From contig JAGYLH010000001.1 in the NCBI GenBank assembly GCA_018400955.1, positions 1 through 64,000 on the forward strand: 64,000 nt of DNA, in the 5' to 3' direction. Source of the DNA: Bacteroidales bacterium (GTDB lineage: Bacteria; Bacteroidota; Bacteroidia; Bacteroidales; F082). Below, piece by piece: positions 38,145-47,363 of the stretch. The notes below the pieces were generated by a model that had not been told where the DNA came from, did no database searches, and was given only the letters and a program-made list of their open reading frames with translations. Each line of letters opens with the position of its first letter. Within the stretch, counting starts at the first letter, position 1. The translations under genes were made by a program, and so were the position numbers.

Positions 38145-39767
38145 TCAATCAGGCTTTTTAGGGCCGGCAGCTACCAATCGCTTGCCTTCGTCATTATCAG
38201 TATACTTTTCGAAATTTTCAATAAAACGACGGGCCAGATCTTCTGCTTTTGCATCAAACTCCTCAGGATTTTTATAGGTGTTGCGTGTGAACAAAATATT
38301 TGAATCCACACCCGGCAATTCCGTTGGCACTTCCAGTTGGAACCGCGGGGAAATGCGTGTTGGTGCATTTTCGATGCTTCCATCAAGAATTGAATCGATG
38401 ATAGCGCGGGTATCTTTGATGGATATCCGTTTCCCGGTTCCATTCCAACCTGTATTTACCAGATAAGCCTTGGCACCAACAGCTTCCATGCGCTTTACAA
38501 GCTCAACGGCATACTTGGTAGGATGCAAGGCCAAAAAGGCATTGCCGAAACAGGCTGAAAAAGTTGGCTGGGGCGAAGTAACACCTCGCTCGGTCCCGGC
38601 CAGTTTAGCCGTAAAACCTGACAAAAAGTGGTATTTCGTTTGATCACTCGACAACTTGGCAACCGGAGGCAACACCCCAAAAGCATCAGCTGTCAGGAAA
38701 ATAACTTTGGTAGCATGACCACCTTTTGAAACCGGTTTAACAATGTTTTCGATGTGATAAATAGGATAGGAAACACGGGTGTTTTCAGTTTTTGAACCAT
38801 CAGCAAAATCAATGCTGCCATCTTTGCGTACCACAAGGTTTTCGAGCAAGGCATCTCGTTTGATGGCGTTGAAAATATCAGGTTCGTTTTCCTTACTCAG
38901 GTTGATGCACTTGGCATAGCAGCCGCCTTCAAAATTGAAAACACCGTCATCGTCCCAGCCATGTTCATCATCCCCGATAAGCATGCGCTTGGGGTCGGCC
39001 GAAAGCGTTGTCTTTCCTGTACCTGAAAGGCCAAAAAAGATGGCAACATCCCCGTCTTTGCCCATATTGGCAGAACAATGCATAGCTGCAATTCCTTTCA
39101 GGGGCAGGTAATAGTTCATCATGGTGAAAATTCCTTTTTTCATTTCGCCCCCATACCAGGAGCCGCCAATGAGTTGCATGCGTTCCTTTAGGTTAAAGAC
39201 CACAAAATTTTCGGAATTCATACCCATTTCTTTCCACTTTGGATTGGTGGCTTTTGATGCATTGAGCGAAATAAAATCAGGTTCAAACGATGCCAACTCT
39301 TCCTCCGAAGGCCTGATAAACATATTCTTTACAAAATGGGCTTGCCAGGCAACCTCCATAATAAACCTTACCTTAAGTCTCGAATCTTTGTTTGCACCTG
39401 CAAAACAATCAACTACATATAGCTTTTTAGCAGAAAGCTGTTGGGCAGCCATGGATTTCAAGGTTTCCCACTTTTCCTGCTCAAGTGGCCGGTTATCATT
39501 TTTACCAATAGTTGACCACCATACGGTATCGCGCGACACATCGTCCATAACGATGTATTTGTCTTTGGGTGAACGACCAGTAAAAATTCCGGTATCAACC
39601 GAAACAGCACCTGTATCAGTAACCACACCGCGAGCATATCCTTCGAGTTTGGGATCAGTTTCGTGCTCAAAAAGCAGTTCATAGGAAGGGTTGTAAAAAA
39701 TTTCTTGTGTGGCGTCAATACCATATCGAGCCAAATCAGAATTGAGTTTTGTTAGATCTTTAGCCAT
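38145..39767 (-). CDS. pckA: Phosphoenolpyruvate carboxykinase (ATP)
   Basis: PEPCK interconverts oxaloacetate + ATP and PEP + CO2 + ADP. The 540-aa length from the ATG at 39767 ([18 protein letters not shown]) fits the ATP-type family. [10 protein letters not shown], the kinase-1a loop [18 protein letters not shown] and the metal motif [20 protein letters not shown] are all present, and RISPRF gives the adenine-binding end. An upstream extension (to 39851) would cross a promoter. It sits next to ppdK on the same strand, each with its own promoter, an anaplerotic/gluconeogenic pair. Confidence 0.97.
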   Translation of the reverse strand: MAKDLTKLNSDLARYGIDATQEIFYNPSYELLFEHETDPKLEGYARGVVTDTGAVSVDTGIFTGRSPKDKYIVMDDVSRDTVWWSTIGKNDNRPLEQEKWETLKSMAAQQLSAKKLYVVDCFAGANKDSRLKVRFIMEVAWQAHFVKNMFIRPSEEELASFEPDFISLNASKATNPKWKEMGMNSENFVVFNLKERMQLIGGSWYGGEMKKGIFTMMNYYLPLKGIAAMHCSANMGKDGDVAIFFGLSGTGKTTLSADPKRMLIGDDEHGWDDDGVFNFEGGCYAKCINLSKENEPDIFNAIKRDALLENLVVRKDGSIDFADGSKTENTRVSYPIYHIENIVKPVSKGGHATKVIFLTADAFGVLPPVAKLSSDQTKYHFLSGFTAKLAGTERGVTSPQPTFSACFGNAFLALHPTKYAVELVKRMEAVGAKAYLVNTGWNGTGKRISIKDTRAIIDSILDGSIENAPTRISPRFQLEVPTELPGVDSNILFTRNTYKNPEEFDAKAEDLARRFIENFEKYTDNDEGKRLVAAGPKKPD

Positions 39768-39808
39768 ACTGTTTTTTTTGATTTGAAAAATGAATAGCAA
39801 TGAAGCGG

Positions 39809-39816
39809 CAAATTTA
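39809..39816 (-). promoter_or_regulatory. Promoter -7 box of pckA
   Basis: TAAATTTG on the minus strand, 42 nt upstream of the ATG at 39767, with TTG about 22 nt upstream. Confidence 0.5.
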
Positions 39817-39879
39817 AAAAAATACCTCCTGCATTCCACAATCGATTGCAATGACTTGAATCAATTTTTCAACTGGCAT

Positions 39880-39914
39880 AAAAAAAAGCGCCACCTCATA
39901 AGAAGTGACGCTTT
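39880..39914 (-). terminator. Terminator of ppdK
   Basis: On the minus strand, AAAGCGTCAC pairs with GTGGCGCTTT (10 bp, one G-U) and is followed by a T-run. Confidence 0.85.
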
Positions 39915-39932
39915 GATTGTTAAGGAAATAGC

Positions 39933-42707
39933 CTATTTTTTAGATTTCTTTCCTTTCTTGGTTTTTTTGACTTTATTAGCCAATTTTTTAGCAGCAACTG
40001 CTTGGGCAGCAGCCAAACGTGCAATTGGAACCCTGTAGGGCGAACAGCTAACATAATCCAAACCAGCGTCATGACAGAATATCACTGAGCTTGGCTCGCC
40101 ACCATGTTCGCCACAAATACCCAACTTGATATTTTTGCGGGTTTTGCGGCCTTTTTTTACTGCCATTTTCACCAATTGGCCAACGCCTGTTTGGTCAAGC
40201 ACTTCAAAAGGATCGTGTTTGAGAATTCCTTTTTGTTTGTAAACTTCAAGGAACTTTCCGGCATCGTCGCGCGAATAACCGAAAGTCATCTGCGTAAGGT
40301 CGTTGGTTCCAAACGAGAAAAACTCGGCCGATTTGGCAATGTCATCAGCAGTAAGCGCAGCGCGTGGCACTTCTATCATGGTTCCAACAAGATATTTGAT
40401 GCTGTCTTTGCGTTCGGCAAATACTGATTCGATGGTGTTGCGCACAATTTCTTCCTGCATACGCATTTCTTCCAATGTTCCTGTTAGCGGAATCATGATT
40501 TCTGGTAAGGCAGTTATACCCTTGGCTTTGAGGTTGAGGGCCGCTTCGATGATGGCGCGGGCTTGCATCTCTGTAATTTCAGGATAGGTATTTCCCAAAC
40601 GGCATCCACGGTGTCCGAGCATCGGGTTAAACTCATGCAAATCTTCAATTTTCGATTTAATGGTTTCAACCGGTACACCCATTACTTTGGCCATTTCTTT
40701 CTGGCCTTTTTCGTCGTGGGGAACAAATTCATGCAAGGGTGGATCGAGCAAACGTACTGTTACTGGTAATCCGTGCATAGCAGCAAATATACCCTCAAAG
40801 TCCTCGCGCTGAATGGGAAGCAATCTGTCAAGTGCTTCACGGCGTCCAGCTTCATCTTTGGCAAGAATCATTTCGCGCATGGCGATAATCTTGTTATCCC
40901 CAAAAAACATATGCTCAGTGCGACACAAGCCAATGCCCTGTGCACCAAAATCACGGGCCACCTGGGCATCGTTTGGTGTGTCGGCATTCGTTCTTACCAG
41001 CATCCTTGCTTTTTTGTCGGCCAGCTTCATCAGCTTACCAAAATCGCCACTCAATTCAGGATCTTTTGTCAGGATACGGCCATCGAATACTTCACCCGTA
41101 CTGCCGTTCAACGAAATGAAATCACCTTCCTTAAATTGCTTGCCACCCATTGTAATGGTGCGGCCTTTATAGTCTATCTTGATTGTTCCGGCACCTGAAA
41201 CACAACATTTTCCCATACCACGGGCAACAACTGCTGCATGTGAAGTCATTCCGCCGCGGGCAGTTAAAATACCCTCAGCCACATTCATTCCTTTTAAGTC
41301 TTCCGGAGAAGTCTCAATACGCACAAGAATTACTTTCTTTCCTTCTGCTGCCCATGTCTCTGCTTCGTCGGCATGAAACACAATTTGTCCGGTTGCGGCA
41401 CCGGGTGATGCCGGCAAACCTTTGGCCATCAGGCTGGCTTCGGCAAGGGCTGTAAGATCAAACACAGGATGCAACAATTCATCAAGCTTGTTAGGCTCCA
41501 CACGCATCAATGCTTCATCTTTAGTCAAAATGCCCTGTTCGAGCATTTCCATGGCAATGCGCACCATAGCAGCACCTGTGCGCTTACCATTACGGGTTTG
41601 CAAAATCCAAAGCTTGCCTTCTTGTATGGTGAATTCAAGGTCCTGCATATCGCGGTAATGGTCTTCCATTTTTTGCTGCAAGGCATTGAGTTCCTGATAG
41701 ATTTCTGGCATGGCTTCTTCGAGCGAAGGATATTTGCTAGAACGCTCTTCTTCACTGATGTTCTGAAGTTTGGCCCAGCGGTATGATCCTTCCAGGGTAA
41801 TTTCCTGCGGCGTACGGATACCCGCAACCACGTCTTCGCCTTGTGCATTGAGCAGGTATTCGCCGTTGAAAATATCTTCGCCTGTTCCGGCATCACGGGT
41901 AAAGGCAACACCTGTTCCCGAGTTGTTTCCCATATTGCCAAAAACCATGGCCTGAACATTTACGGCTGTACCCCATTCTTCAGGAATATCGTTAAGCTTG
42001 CGGTAATATACAGCACGTTCGTTCATCCAACTGTCAAATACTGACATGACCGATCCCCAAAGTTGCTCCCATGGGTCAGAAGGAAAGTCTTTACCGGTTA
42101 CATTTTTTACAGCTTCTTTAAAGCGGCGTACCATTTCTTTTAGGTCATCTGTAGTAAGCTCTGTATCAAGCGTAACACCTTTTTCCTCTTTCATCTTATC
42201 GATGATTTCCTCAAAGGGGTCATGGTCTTCCTTGCTGTGGGGTTTCATACCCAAAACAACGTCACCAAACATTTGAACGAAACGACGGTACGAATCCCAG
42301 GCAAAACGTTCGTTGCCTGTTTTGCGGGCAATACCTTCAACAGCTTCATCATTCAATCCAAGGTTCAATACTGTGTCCATCATACCGGGCATGGAAGCGC
42401 GGGAGCCTGAACGAACAGAAAGCAGGCATGGGTTTTGGCTGTCGCCAAATTTGGAACCCATTATTTTTTCAACTGTTTTTACTGCATCTTCAACCTCTTT
42501 TTTAATAAGTTGAATAACAAAATCACTGCCCTTTTGGTTGTAAAGAGTACAAACTTCGGTAGTGATAGTAAATCCGGGAGGTCCCGGAATTCCAAAAAGG
42601 TTCATCTCGGCCAGGTTGGCTCCTTTGCCACCCAACAAATCTTTCATCGAGGCATTACCGTCGGCTTTCATGTCGCCAAACGAATAAACATACTTGGTCT
42701 TTGCCAT
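39933..42707 (-). CDS. ppdK: Pyruvate, phosphate dikinase
   Basis: PPDK makes PEP from pyruvate, ATP and Pi (or the reverse, giving ATP from PPi). The 924-aa protein has the N-terminal ATP-grasp domain (KYVYSFGD, GGKGANLAEMN), the phosphohistidine domain with the catalytic His in GGMTSHAAVVARGMGK (residue about 455) and the C-terminal TIM barrel (GLCRTEHMFF, FSFGTNDLTQM, and the Cys motif GICGEHGGEPSS). The tail is unusually Lys-rich (KKTKKGKKSKK). Terminated by a strong hairpin. With pckA next door it suggests a PEP-centred, perhaps PPi-linked energy metabolism. Confidence 0.98.
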   Translation of the reverse strand: MAKTKYVYSFGDMKADGNASMKDLLGGKGANLAEMNLFGIPGPPGFTITTEVCTLYNQKGSDFVIQLIKKEVEDAVKTVEKIMGSKFGDSQNPCLLSVRSGSRASMPGMMDTVLNLGLNDEAVEGIARKTGNERFAWDSYRRFVQMFGDVVLGMKPHSKEDHDPFEEIIDKMKEEKGVTLDTELTTDDLKEMVRRFKEAVKNVTGKDFPSDPWEQLWGSVMSVFDSWMNERAVYYRKLNDIPEEWGTAVNVQAMVFGNMGNNSGTGVAFTRDAGTGEDIFNGEYLLNAQGEDVVAGIRTPQEITLEGSYRWAKLQNISEEERSSKYPSLEEAMPEIYQELNALQQKMEDHYRDMQDLEFTIQEGKLWILQTRNGKRTGAAMVRIAMEMLEQGILTKDEALMRVEPNKLDELLHPVFDLTALAEASLMAKGLPASPGAATGQIVFHADEAETWAAEGKKVILVRIETSPEDLKGMNVAEGILTARGGMTSHAAVVARGMGKCCVSGAGTIKIDYKGRTITMGGKQFKEGDFISLNGSTGEVFDGRILTKDPELSGDFGKLMKLADKKARMLVRTNADTPNDAQVARDFGAQGIGLCRTEHMFFGDNKIIAMREMILAKDEAGRREALDRLLPIQREDFEGIFAAMHGLPVTVRLLDPPLHEFVPHDEKGQKEMAKVMGVPVETIKSKIEDLHEFNPMLGHRGCRLGNTYPEITEMQARAIIEAALNLKAKGITALPEIMIPLTGTLEEMRMQEEIVRNTIESVFAERKDSIKYLVGTMIEVPRAALTADDIAKSAEFFSFGTNDLTQMTFGYSRDDAGKFLEVYKQKGILKHDPFEVLDQTGVGQLVKMAVKKGRKTRKNIKLGICGEHGGEPSSVIFCHDAGLDYVSCSPYRVPIARLAAAQAVAAKKLANKVKKTKKGKKSKK

Positions 42708-42782
42708 TGTTTAAGGTTTAATTATAATTGTTTTATACTGACTATCAACATTATGATTCAATAATCATTCTCTTAAGGCACA

Positions 42783-42790
42783 CAAAAGTA
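42783..42790 (-). promoter_or_regulatory. Promoter -7 box of ppdK
   Basis: TACTTTTG on the minus strand, giving a leader of about 70 nt. No clear upstream element. Confidence 0.4.
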
Positions 42791-43031
42791 CGAAAAATGA
42801 AGACAATTTTTCGCATCATCTTGCTTTAAGTTTATGTTTTGTCTTTGCAAACGGTTGTGCTTAAGCCAGATTGAATAAATAAACACATACATATCGGTAG
42901 TCAGATTATTTAAAGTACTTCTAAATAGGTGCTATGGTCTTGCAGAATGTGTAAAACATGGCTTTCAATCCGAAAAAAAGTAAGAAATTCGTAGCCAATT
43001 TCATAATTAGTAAAAATCGAAATTTGTTAGC
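42791..43031. other. Gap between divergent ppdK and lysine genes
   Basis: No lysine riboswitch or other RNA motif was recognised. A GAAATTTG just before 43032 is a poor -7 match. Confidence 0.35.
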
Positions 43032-44333
43032 ATGCAAAAAACCATTGGCATACGCCACGAAGACAAATATGTGATGGAAAGAAGGGTTGCCATAACCCCT
43101 ACCCACTTAAAAAAGCTTGCAGAGCAAGACCTTAAATTTCAAGTTCAAAGCTCACCAAAGCGTATTTTTAGCGATGCAGAATTTGAACAAGCCGGTGCCG
43201 AAATCGTTTCCGATCTATCAAAAGCAACTGTTATTTTTGGTGTTAAGGAAATGCCTTCCTCCTTTTTTAAAACCGACAAGACGTATGTATTCTTTTCGCA
43301 CGTAATCAAAGGACAGGCTTACAATATGCCCATGCTAAAAGCCATGATGCAACAGAAATGCCAACTAATTGATTACGAAAAGATTGAAAATGAAGAAAAT
43401 AAGCGACTCATCTTTTTTGGCAAATACGCCGGCTTGGCGGGCATGATCAATTCGTTGTGGTCGCTTGGCCAAAGGCTTCAAGAGCAAGGCGTGGATACAC
43501 CCTTCTTGGGCATTCGCCAGGCCTACACCTACAATTCGCTGGACGAAGCAAAAGCAGCCGTTGCTGAAGCAGGTGCAGCCATTGCTACTGAAGGTCTGCC
43601 AGCTCATTTAAGCCCCATGGTCATTGGTTTTACAGGATACGGCAATGTGTCGATTGGCGCACAGGAAATTGCCAATCTATTGCCCTCCATAGAGATCACG
43701 CCTGAACAATTGCTTCTCTTGGATGAACAAAAAGCTGTACGCAATGTGATTTACAAAGTTGTTTTTAAGGAAAAAGACTTATCAGAGCCATTGGATCAAA
43801 ATGCTGAGTTTGATCTGCAACATTATTACAGGCATCCAGAAGCATACAGAAGTCAATTTGAGAAGTATATTCCCAAAATAACTGTTCTGATGAATTGCAT
43901 GTATTGGGACGATCGCTATCCCCGCATCGTAACAAAAGACTATCTCAGCATGCTCTACCGCCAAGGTGAGCCCAAGCTGAAAGTTATCGGCGATGTGACC
44001 TGCGATCCTGACGGATCAATTGAATGCACGCATAAAGGAACTGAAATTGAAGACCCTGTGTTTGTATATAATCCATTTGAACGCAAACACTATATGGGAT
44101 TCGAAGGGGAAGGGCTGCTTGTAATGGCGGTTGACATTTTACCAAGTGAGTTGCCCCGCGAAGCATCCATGACCTTTGGTGATGCCCTTTTCCCATTTGT
44201 TAAAGCCATTGCTGAAGCTGATTACAAAAACAGCTTTGAGGACCTGGTCTTGCCATCCGCGATCAAGAAAGCCCTTATTTTACACAAAGGTGAATTGACT
44301 CCGGCATACAAATACATTGAAAAATTCTTATAG
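43032..44333 (+). CDS. Lysine-ketoglutarate reductase (saccharopine-forming), AASS N-terminal-like
   Basis: The enzyme joins lysine and 2-oxoglutarate to saccharopine (NADPH) as the first step of lysine breakdown. The 433-aa chain aligns by eye with the N-terminal half of animal AASS: an opening RHEDKYVMERRVAITPTHLKKL, YVFFSHVIKGQ, LIDYEKI, KYAGLAGMINSLW, GFTGYGNVSIGAQEI and GDVTCDPDGSIECT all match family landmarks. It precedes the saccharopine dehydrogenase gene by 82 nt on the same strand. The alternative, a biosynthetic (Lys1) direction, is less likely because these motifs are AASS-type. Confidence 0.88.
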   Translation: MQKTIGIRHEDKYVMERRVAITPTHLKKLAEQDLKFQVQSSPKRIFSDAEFEQAGAEIVSDLSKATVIFGVKEMPSSFFKTDKTYVFFSHVIKGQAYNMPMLKAMMQQKCQLIDYEKIENEENKRLIFFGKYAGLAGMINSLWSLGQRLQEQGVDTPFLGIRQAYTYNSLDEAKAAVAEAGAAIATEGLPAHLSPMVIGFTGYGNVSIGAQEIANLLPSIEITPEQLLLLDEQKAVRNVIYKVVFKEKDLSEPLDQNAEFDLQHYYRHPEAYRSQFEKYIPKITVLMNCMYWDDRYPRIVTKDYLSMLYRQGEPKLKVIGDVTCDPDGSIECTHKGTEIEDPVFVYNPFERKHYMGFEGEGLLVMAVDILPSELPREASMTFGDALFPFVKAIAEADYKNSFEDLVLPSAIKKALILHKGELTPAYKYIEKFL

Positions 44334-44415
44334 TTTTATCATATTTTCAGACTTCCAGCGATGGATTTCTGATGCTAACTTCAAACCTAATTAATAAATT
44401 TTTTAAACAAATCTT

Positions 44416-45750
44416 ATGAAGAAAGTATTGATTCTGGGAGCAGGAATGGTAGTAAAACCTATCGTTACCTATCTGTTATCCAAGGGTTATCATGTTACAG
44501 TGGCTACACGCACCAAGTCAAAAGCCGACACCATGATCGATGGCCATGCCAATGGCACAGCAGTTGCCTGGACTGTGGAAGATGAGCAAACTTTGGCTGC
44601 AATGATTGCGTCGCACGACCTGACGGTGAGCTTGCTGCCCTGGACTTACCATATCATGGTGGCAAAAAACTGTATTGCCCACAAAAAGAATATGGTGACC
44701 ACTTCCTACGTGAAACCAGAAATGAAAGCGCTTGATAGCCAGGCACGCGAAGCAGGAATCATTATCCTGAATGAGTTGGGGCTCGACCCGGGTATCGACC
44801 ATATGTCGGCTATGCGCATCATTGATACCGTACATGAAAAAGGAGGCAAAATTGATGAGTTTTATTCCATTTGTGGTGCGCTGCCTGCACCTGAAGCAGC
44901 TACCAATCCATTTAAATATAAGTTTTCATGGAGCCCGAAAGGGGTAGTTATGGCCGGTAACAACGACGGCAATTACCTGCGCAGGGGCGAAAAAGTCTAT
45001 ATCCCCACTGAAGATTTGTTCAAAAACCCGCTTTCGGTTGATTTCCCAAAAGTTGGAAAGCTTGAGATCTATCCCAATCGCGATTCAATGCCCTATATTG
45101 AATTGTATGGCATTCCAGAAACCAGGACCATGGTACGCGGTACATTCCGCTTCCCGGGCTGGTGCGAAAGCATCGATGCCATGAAAGCCCTGAAACTCAT
45201 CAGCAGCGAAGAACACGACTTTACTGGAAAAACTTACGCTGAATTTATGGCCATGATGATTGGTTCCGAAAATGCAGGCAATATCCGCAATCAAGTAGCT
45301 GATTATTTAAAAATTGAACCTAAAGCCTATGCACTTGATGCTATGGAATGGCTGGGTTTGTTCAGCGATGAGCAGATGAATGCAGGCAAAACATCAGCCT
45401 TCGAAATCACCTCCGACCTAATGATTGCAAAAATGGAACTGGGTCGTGAAGAACGGGATATGGTGGTTATGCAACATATCTTTGCCGCATCCTATCCTGA
45501 TGGTAAAAGGGAAGTAATCAAATCGTCCATGCTCGACTTTGGCACATTGGCCAAAGATACTGCTGTTGCCCGCACAGTTGCGCTACCAGCAGCTATTGGC
45601 GTGGAAATGATCTTGAAAAATGAAATTACCGAAACAGGGGTACACATCCCTGTGTTGCCGGGCATTTACAATCCTATCCTCGATCATTTGGAACACCTGA
45701 ATATCCGCATGGTTGAAGAATATGGCCTGCCAATGTCGCAAATGATCTAA
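44416..45750 (+). CDS. Saccharopine dehydrogenase (glutamate-forming), AASS C-terminal-like
   Basis: It splits saccharopine into glutamate and aminoadipate semialdehyde. The 444-aa protein begins with a Rossmann fold (KVLILGAGMVVKPIVTYL) and has the family motifs SLLPWTYHIMVAKNCI, NELGLDPGIDHMSAM, YKFSWSPKGVVMAG, YPNRDSMPYIELYGI and EWLGLFSDEQ. These match the second half of animal AASS in order. Together with the upstream reductase it forms a complete, two-gene saccharopine route. Confidence 0.9.
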   Translation: MKKVLILGAGMVVKPIVTYLLSKGYHVTVATRTKSKADTMIDGHANGTAVAWTVEDEQTLAAMIASHDLTVSLLPWTYHIMVAKNCIAHKKNMVTTSYVKPEMKALDSQAREAGIIILNELGLDPGIDHMSAMRIIDTVHEKGGKIDEFYSICGALPAPEAATNPFKYKFSWSPKGVVMAGNNDGNYLRRGEKVYIPTEDLFKNPLSVDFPKVGKLEIYPNRDSMPYIELYGIPETRTMVRGTFRFPGWCESIDAMKALKLISSEEHDFTGKTYAEFMAMMIGSENAGNIRNQVADYLKIEPKAYALDAMEWLGLFSDEQMNAGKTSAFEITSDLMIAKMELGREERDMVVMQHIFAASYPDGKREVIKSSMLDFGTLAKDTAVARTVALPAAIGVEMILKNEITETGVHIPVLPGIYNPILDHLEHLNIRMVEEYGLPMSQMI

Positions 45751-45824
45751 CCTGAATAATTCATAAAACCATTTTCCCAACCAAAATTAGGTATGTTGAG
45801 GTTCATATAAGTGCTGTACGCTCA

Positions 45825-46130
45825 TCAAAAACTGTTTACACACAGATAGTCAGCATAATACGCAAACAATCGGACATAATTTTCCCTGTCAGTTTTTGTT
45901 TTTAAAAACTTGGTGGGATTGTGAAAATTTGTCAACATGTTTAAGAACTGGCGGTTATCGTTTTGTGGTTTATATCCGTAAAACTGTGCGACTGGCTCCT
46001 TGTCATTGATTGCACCTTAAGATTGGCTAGATTCTTTTACCCAGATTGTAATTACAATGCTACCGCTTTCAGGATTGCGGTAGTGATAACAAACATCGAT
46101 TTTGACATCTGGCTTTCTGCTTGATAACAT
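45825..46130 (-). pseudogene. Unrecognised small gene of about 102 codons with an internal TAA
   Basis: From ATG 46130 the frame reads MLSSRKPDVKIDVCYHYRN and SIVITIWVKESSQS, then TAA at 46019-46017, then GAINDKEPVAQFYGYKPQ and NFHNPTKFLKTKTD to a TGA at 45825-45827. The length is a multiple of three, and a TATCTTTG promoter box stands 38 nt upstream, so it may be a real gene with one stop mutation, as seen elsewhere in this window. No family is recognised. It could also be chance. Confidence 0.4.
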
Positions 46131-46167
46131 TTTAATAAATTGGTTGTTTGGTTGAGTTTATCGTAGG

Positions 46168-46175
46168 CAAAGATA
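46168..46175 (-). promoter_or_regulatory. Promoter -7 box of the small broken gene
   Basis: TATCTTTG on the minus strand; no clear upstream element. Confidence 0.4.
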
Positions 46176-46240
46176 CTTTTAAAAAATAGAAAAAGTACTT
46201 CATTGCATAAATTTAATATTAAGCCTACTTAATTCACAAA

Positions 46241-46380
46241 ATCTCTCGCCAAGCCGCTAAGTCGCAAAGAATAAGCATTTTCACCTGAAAATCATGGGAA
46301 TTTATTTTCTTGATTTTAAGCTTGTTTAATATATATTTTATTTCTTTTCAACGCTTAGCGCCTTTGCGTCTTCGCGAGAT
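46241..46380. repeat. Inverted repeat with GACGCAAAG/GCGCTAAG modules
   Basis: The left arm (46241-46269) reads CTCTCGCCAAGCCGCTAAGT and then CGCAAAG. The right arm (46351-46380), on the complement, begins ATCTCGCGAAGACGCAAAGG and then CGCTAAG. Both arms start with the same CTCGC core and contain the modules CGCTAAG and CGCAAAG in swapped order. Such elements are scattered in Bacteroidota intergenic regions. Confidence 0.65.
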
Positions 46381-46474
46381 GAATTTTTCGGGTAAGATCT
46401 TTTTTTACATTTACACCCAATCTTAGTTACTTTCAAATACTGGAGATGCAGTCATCACAAATTTCAAAAATGAC

Positions 46475-46508
46475 TTTGGGCTGCCTCCAAAAGAATAAAC
46501 TATTTTTG
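46475..46508 (+). promoter_or_regulatory. Promoter of the TerB-DnaJ gene
   Basis: TTTG (46475-46478), a 22-nt spacer and TATTTTTG (46501-46508), 16 nt before the ATG. Confidence 0.6.
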
Positions 46509-46524
46509 CCGCTAAAATTGATGC

Positions 46525-47352
46525 ATGAAATATTTATTCTTTATCCTGCTAATCGCCCTGATTATCTATTTTTTATTTTATCGCAAAAAAGCGGCCAGCA
46601 CAAAATCTGCTAATAAACCCGGATCGGAGGCTAACAATAAAAGTTATGCTAAATGGATAGGCGGTACACTTGGATGGGCTTTTGGCGGCCCCATAGGCGC
46701 GCTGCTTGGTTTTGCTTTTGGCAAGATGTATGAAGATATGGACAAGGGCACTTTTGCCATGAAAGGCACAGCCCAGGGCGATTTCAACCTAAGTTTATTG
46801 GTGCTTACTGCCGCTGTCATGAAAGCTGATGGAGCGGTAAAGCGCTCAGAACTCGATTATGTAAAACGGTTTTTTCTGCAAAATTTTGGTTCTGAAATTG
46901 CTGAGCGATACATACTGATGCTGCGGGAGATTTTAAAACAGGAGATCAATCTGGCAGAAGTATGCCAACAAATTGGTCATCATATGGATTATCCGGCACG
47001 CCTGCAACTGATGCATTATCTTTTTGGGGTAGCCCGTGCTGACACCCATGTAGCTGATTCAGAGTTACATATTTTAAATACAATTGGCGCTTATCTCGGC
47101 TTGAACCCAGCCGATTTCAACTCGATTAAAGCCATGTTTGTAAAGGAAATCAACAGTGCCTACAAAATTCTTGAGGTGGAGCCAGAGGCATCGAATGACG
47201 AAATCAAAAAAGCTTACCGAGAAATAGCTTTTAAATACCATCCTGATAAAGTGAGTCATTTGGGGGAGGATGTGCACAAAGCTGCTGAAGAAAAATTCCA
47301 AAAAGTAACCGCAGCTTATGACCAAATCAAAAAACAAAGGGGCATCAAATAA
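46525..47352 (+). CDS. Membrane-anchored TerB and DnaJ domain protein (DjlA-like)
   Basis: A 275-aa co-chaperone. An N-terminal membrane helix (YLFFILLIALIIYFLFY) is followed by a Gly-rich hydrophobic segment (GGTLGWAFGGPIGALLGFAFG) that may be a second membrane segment, a TerB domain (about 85-190, TAAVMKADGAVKRSELDYVK) and a C-terminal J domain (about 208-275) with the HPD motif in FKYHPDKVSHLG. This is the DjlA layout. The J domain should stimulate DnaK at the membrane. The stop lies 11 nt from the converging porin gene. Confidence 0.9.
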   Translation: MKYLFFILLIALIIYFLFYRKKAASTKSANKPGSEANNKSYAKWIGGTLGWAFGGPIGALLGFAFGKMYEDMDKGTFAMKGTAQGDFNLSLLVLTAAVMKADGAVKRSELDYVKRFFLQNFGSEIAERYILMLREILKQEINLAEVCQQIGHHMDYPARLQLMHYLFGVARADTHVADSELHILNTIGAYLGLNPADFNSIKAMFVKEINSAYKILEVEPEASNDEIKKAYREIAFKYHPDKVSHLGEDVHKAAEEKFQKVTAAYDQIKKQRGIK

Positions 47353-47363
47353 TCTTTCAACAC

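Larger units (their letters stand above)
45751..46524. other. Long gap with a cryptic gene, an inverted repeat and a promoter
   Basis: Holds a possible broken small gene on the minus strand (45825-46130), an inverted repeat of a GACGCAAAG-type element (46241-46380) and the promoter of the TerB-DnaJ gene. The rest looks empty. Confidence 0.5.

Noticed and set aside
39121-39684. Long open frames opposite pckA, ppdK, brxC and the DAK2 gene
   Set aside because: They lie antisense to strongly conserved enzymes, carry no recognisable motif and follow from the codon use of the real genes.
15226-46019. Five internal stops are all TAA, so TAA might be reassigned or read through
   Set aside because: Intact core genes end normally at TAA (for example the DAK2-DegV gene and FKBP), a sixth internal stop is TAG, and the contexts share no motif. 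In A-rich codons TAA is the most likely stop to arise by mutation.
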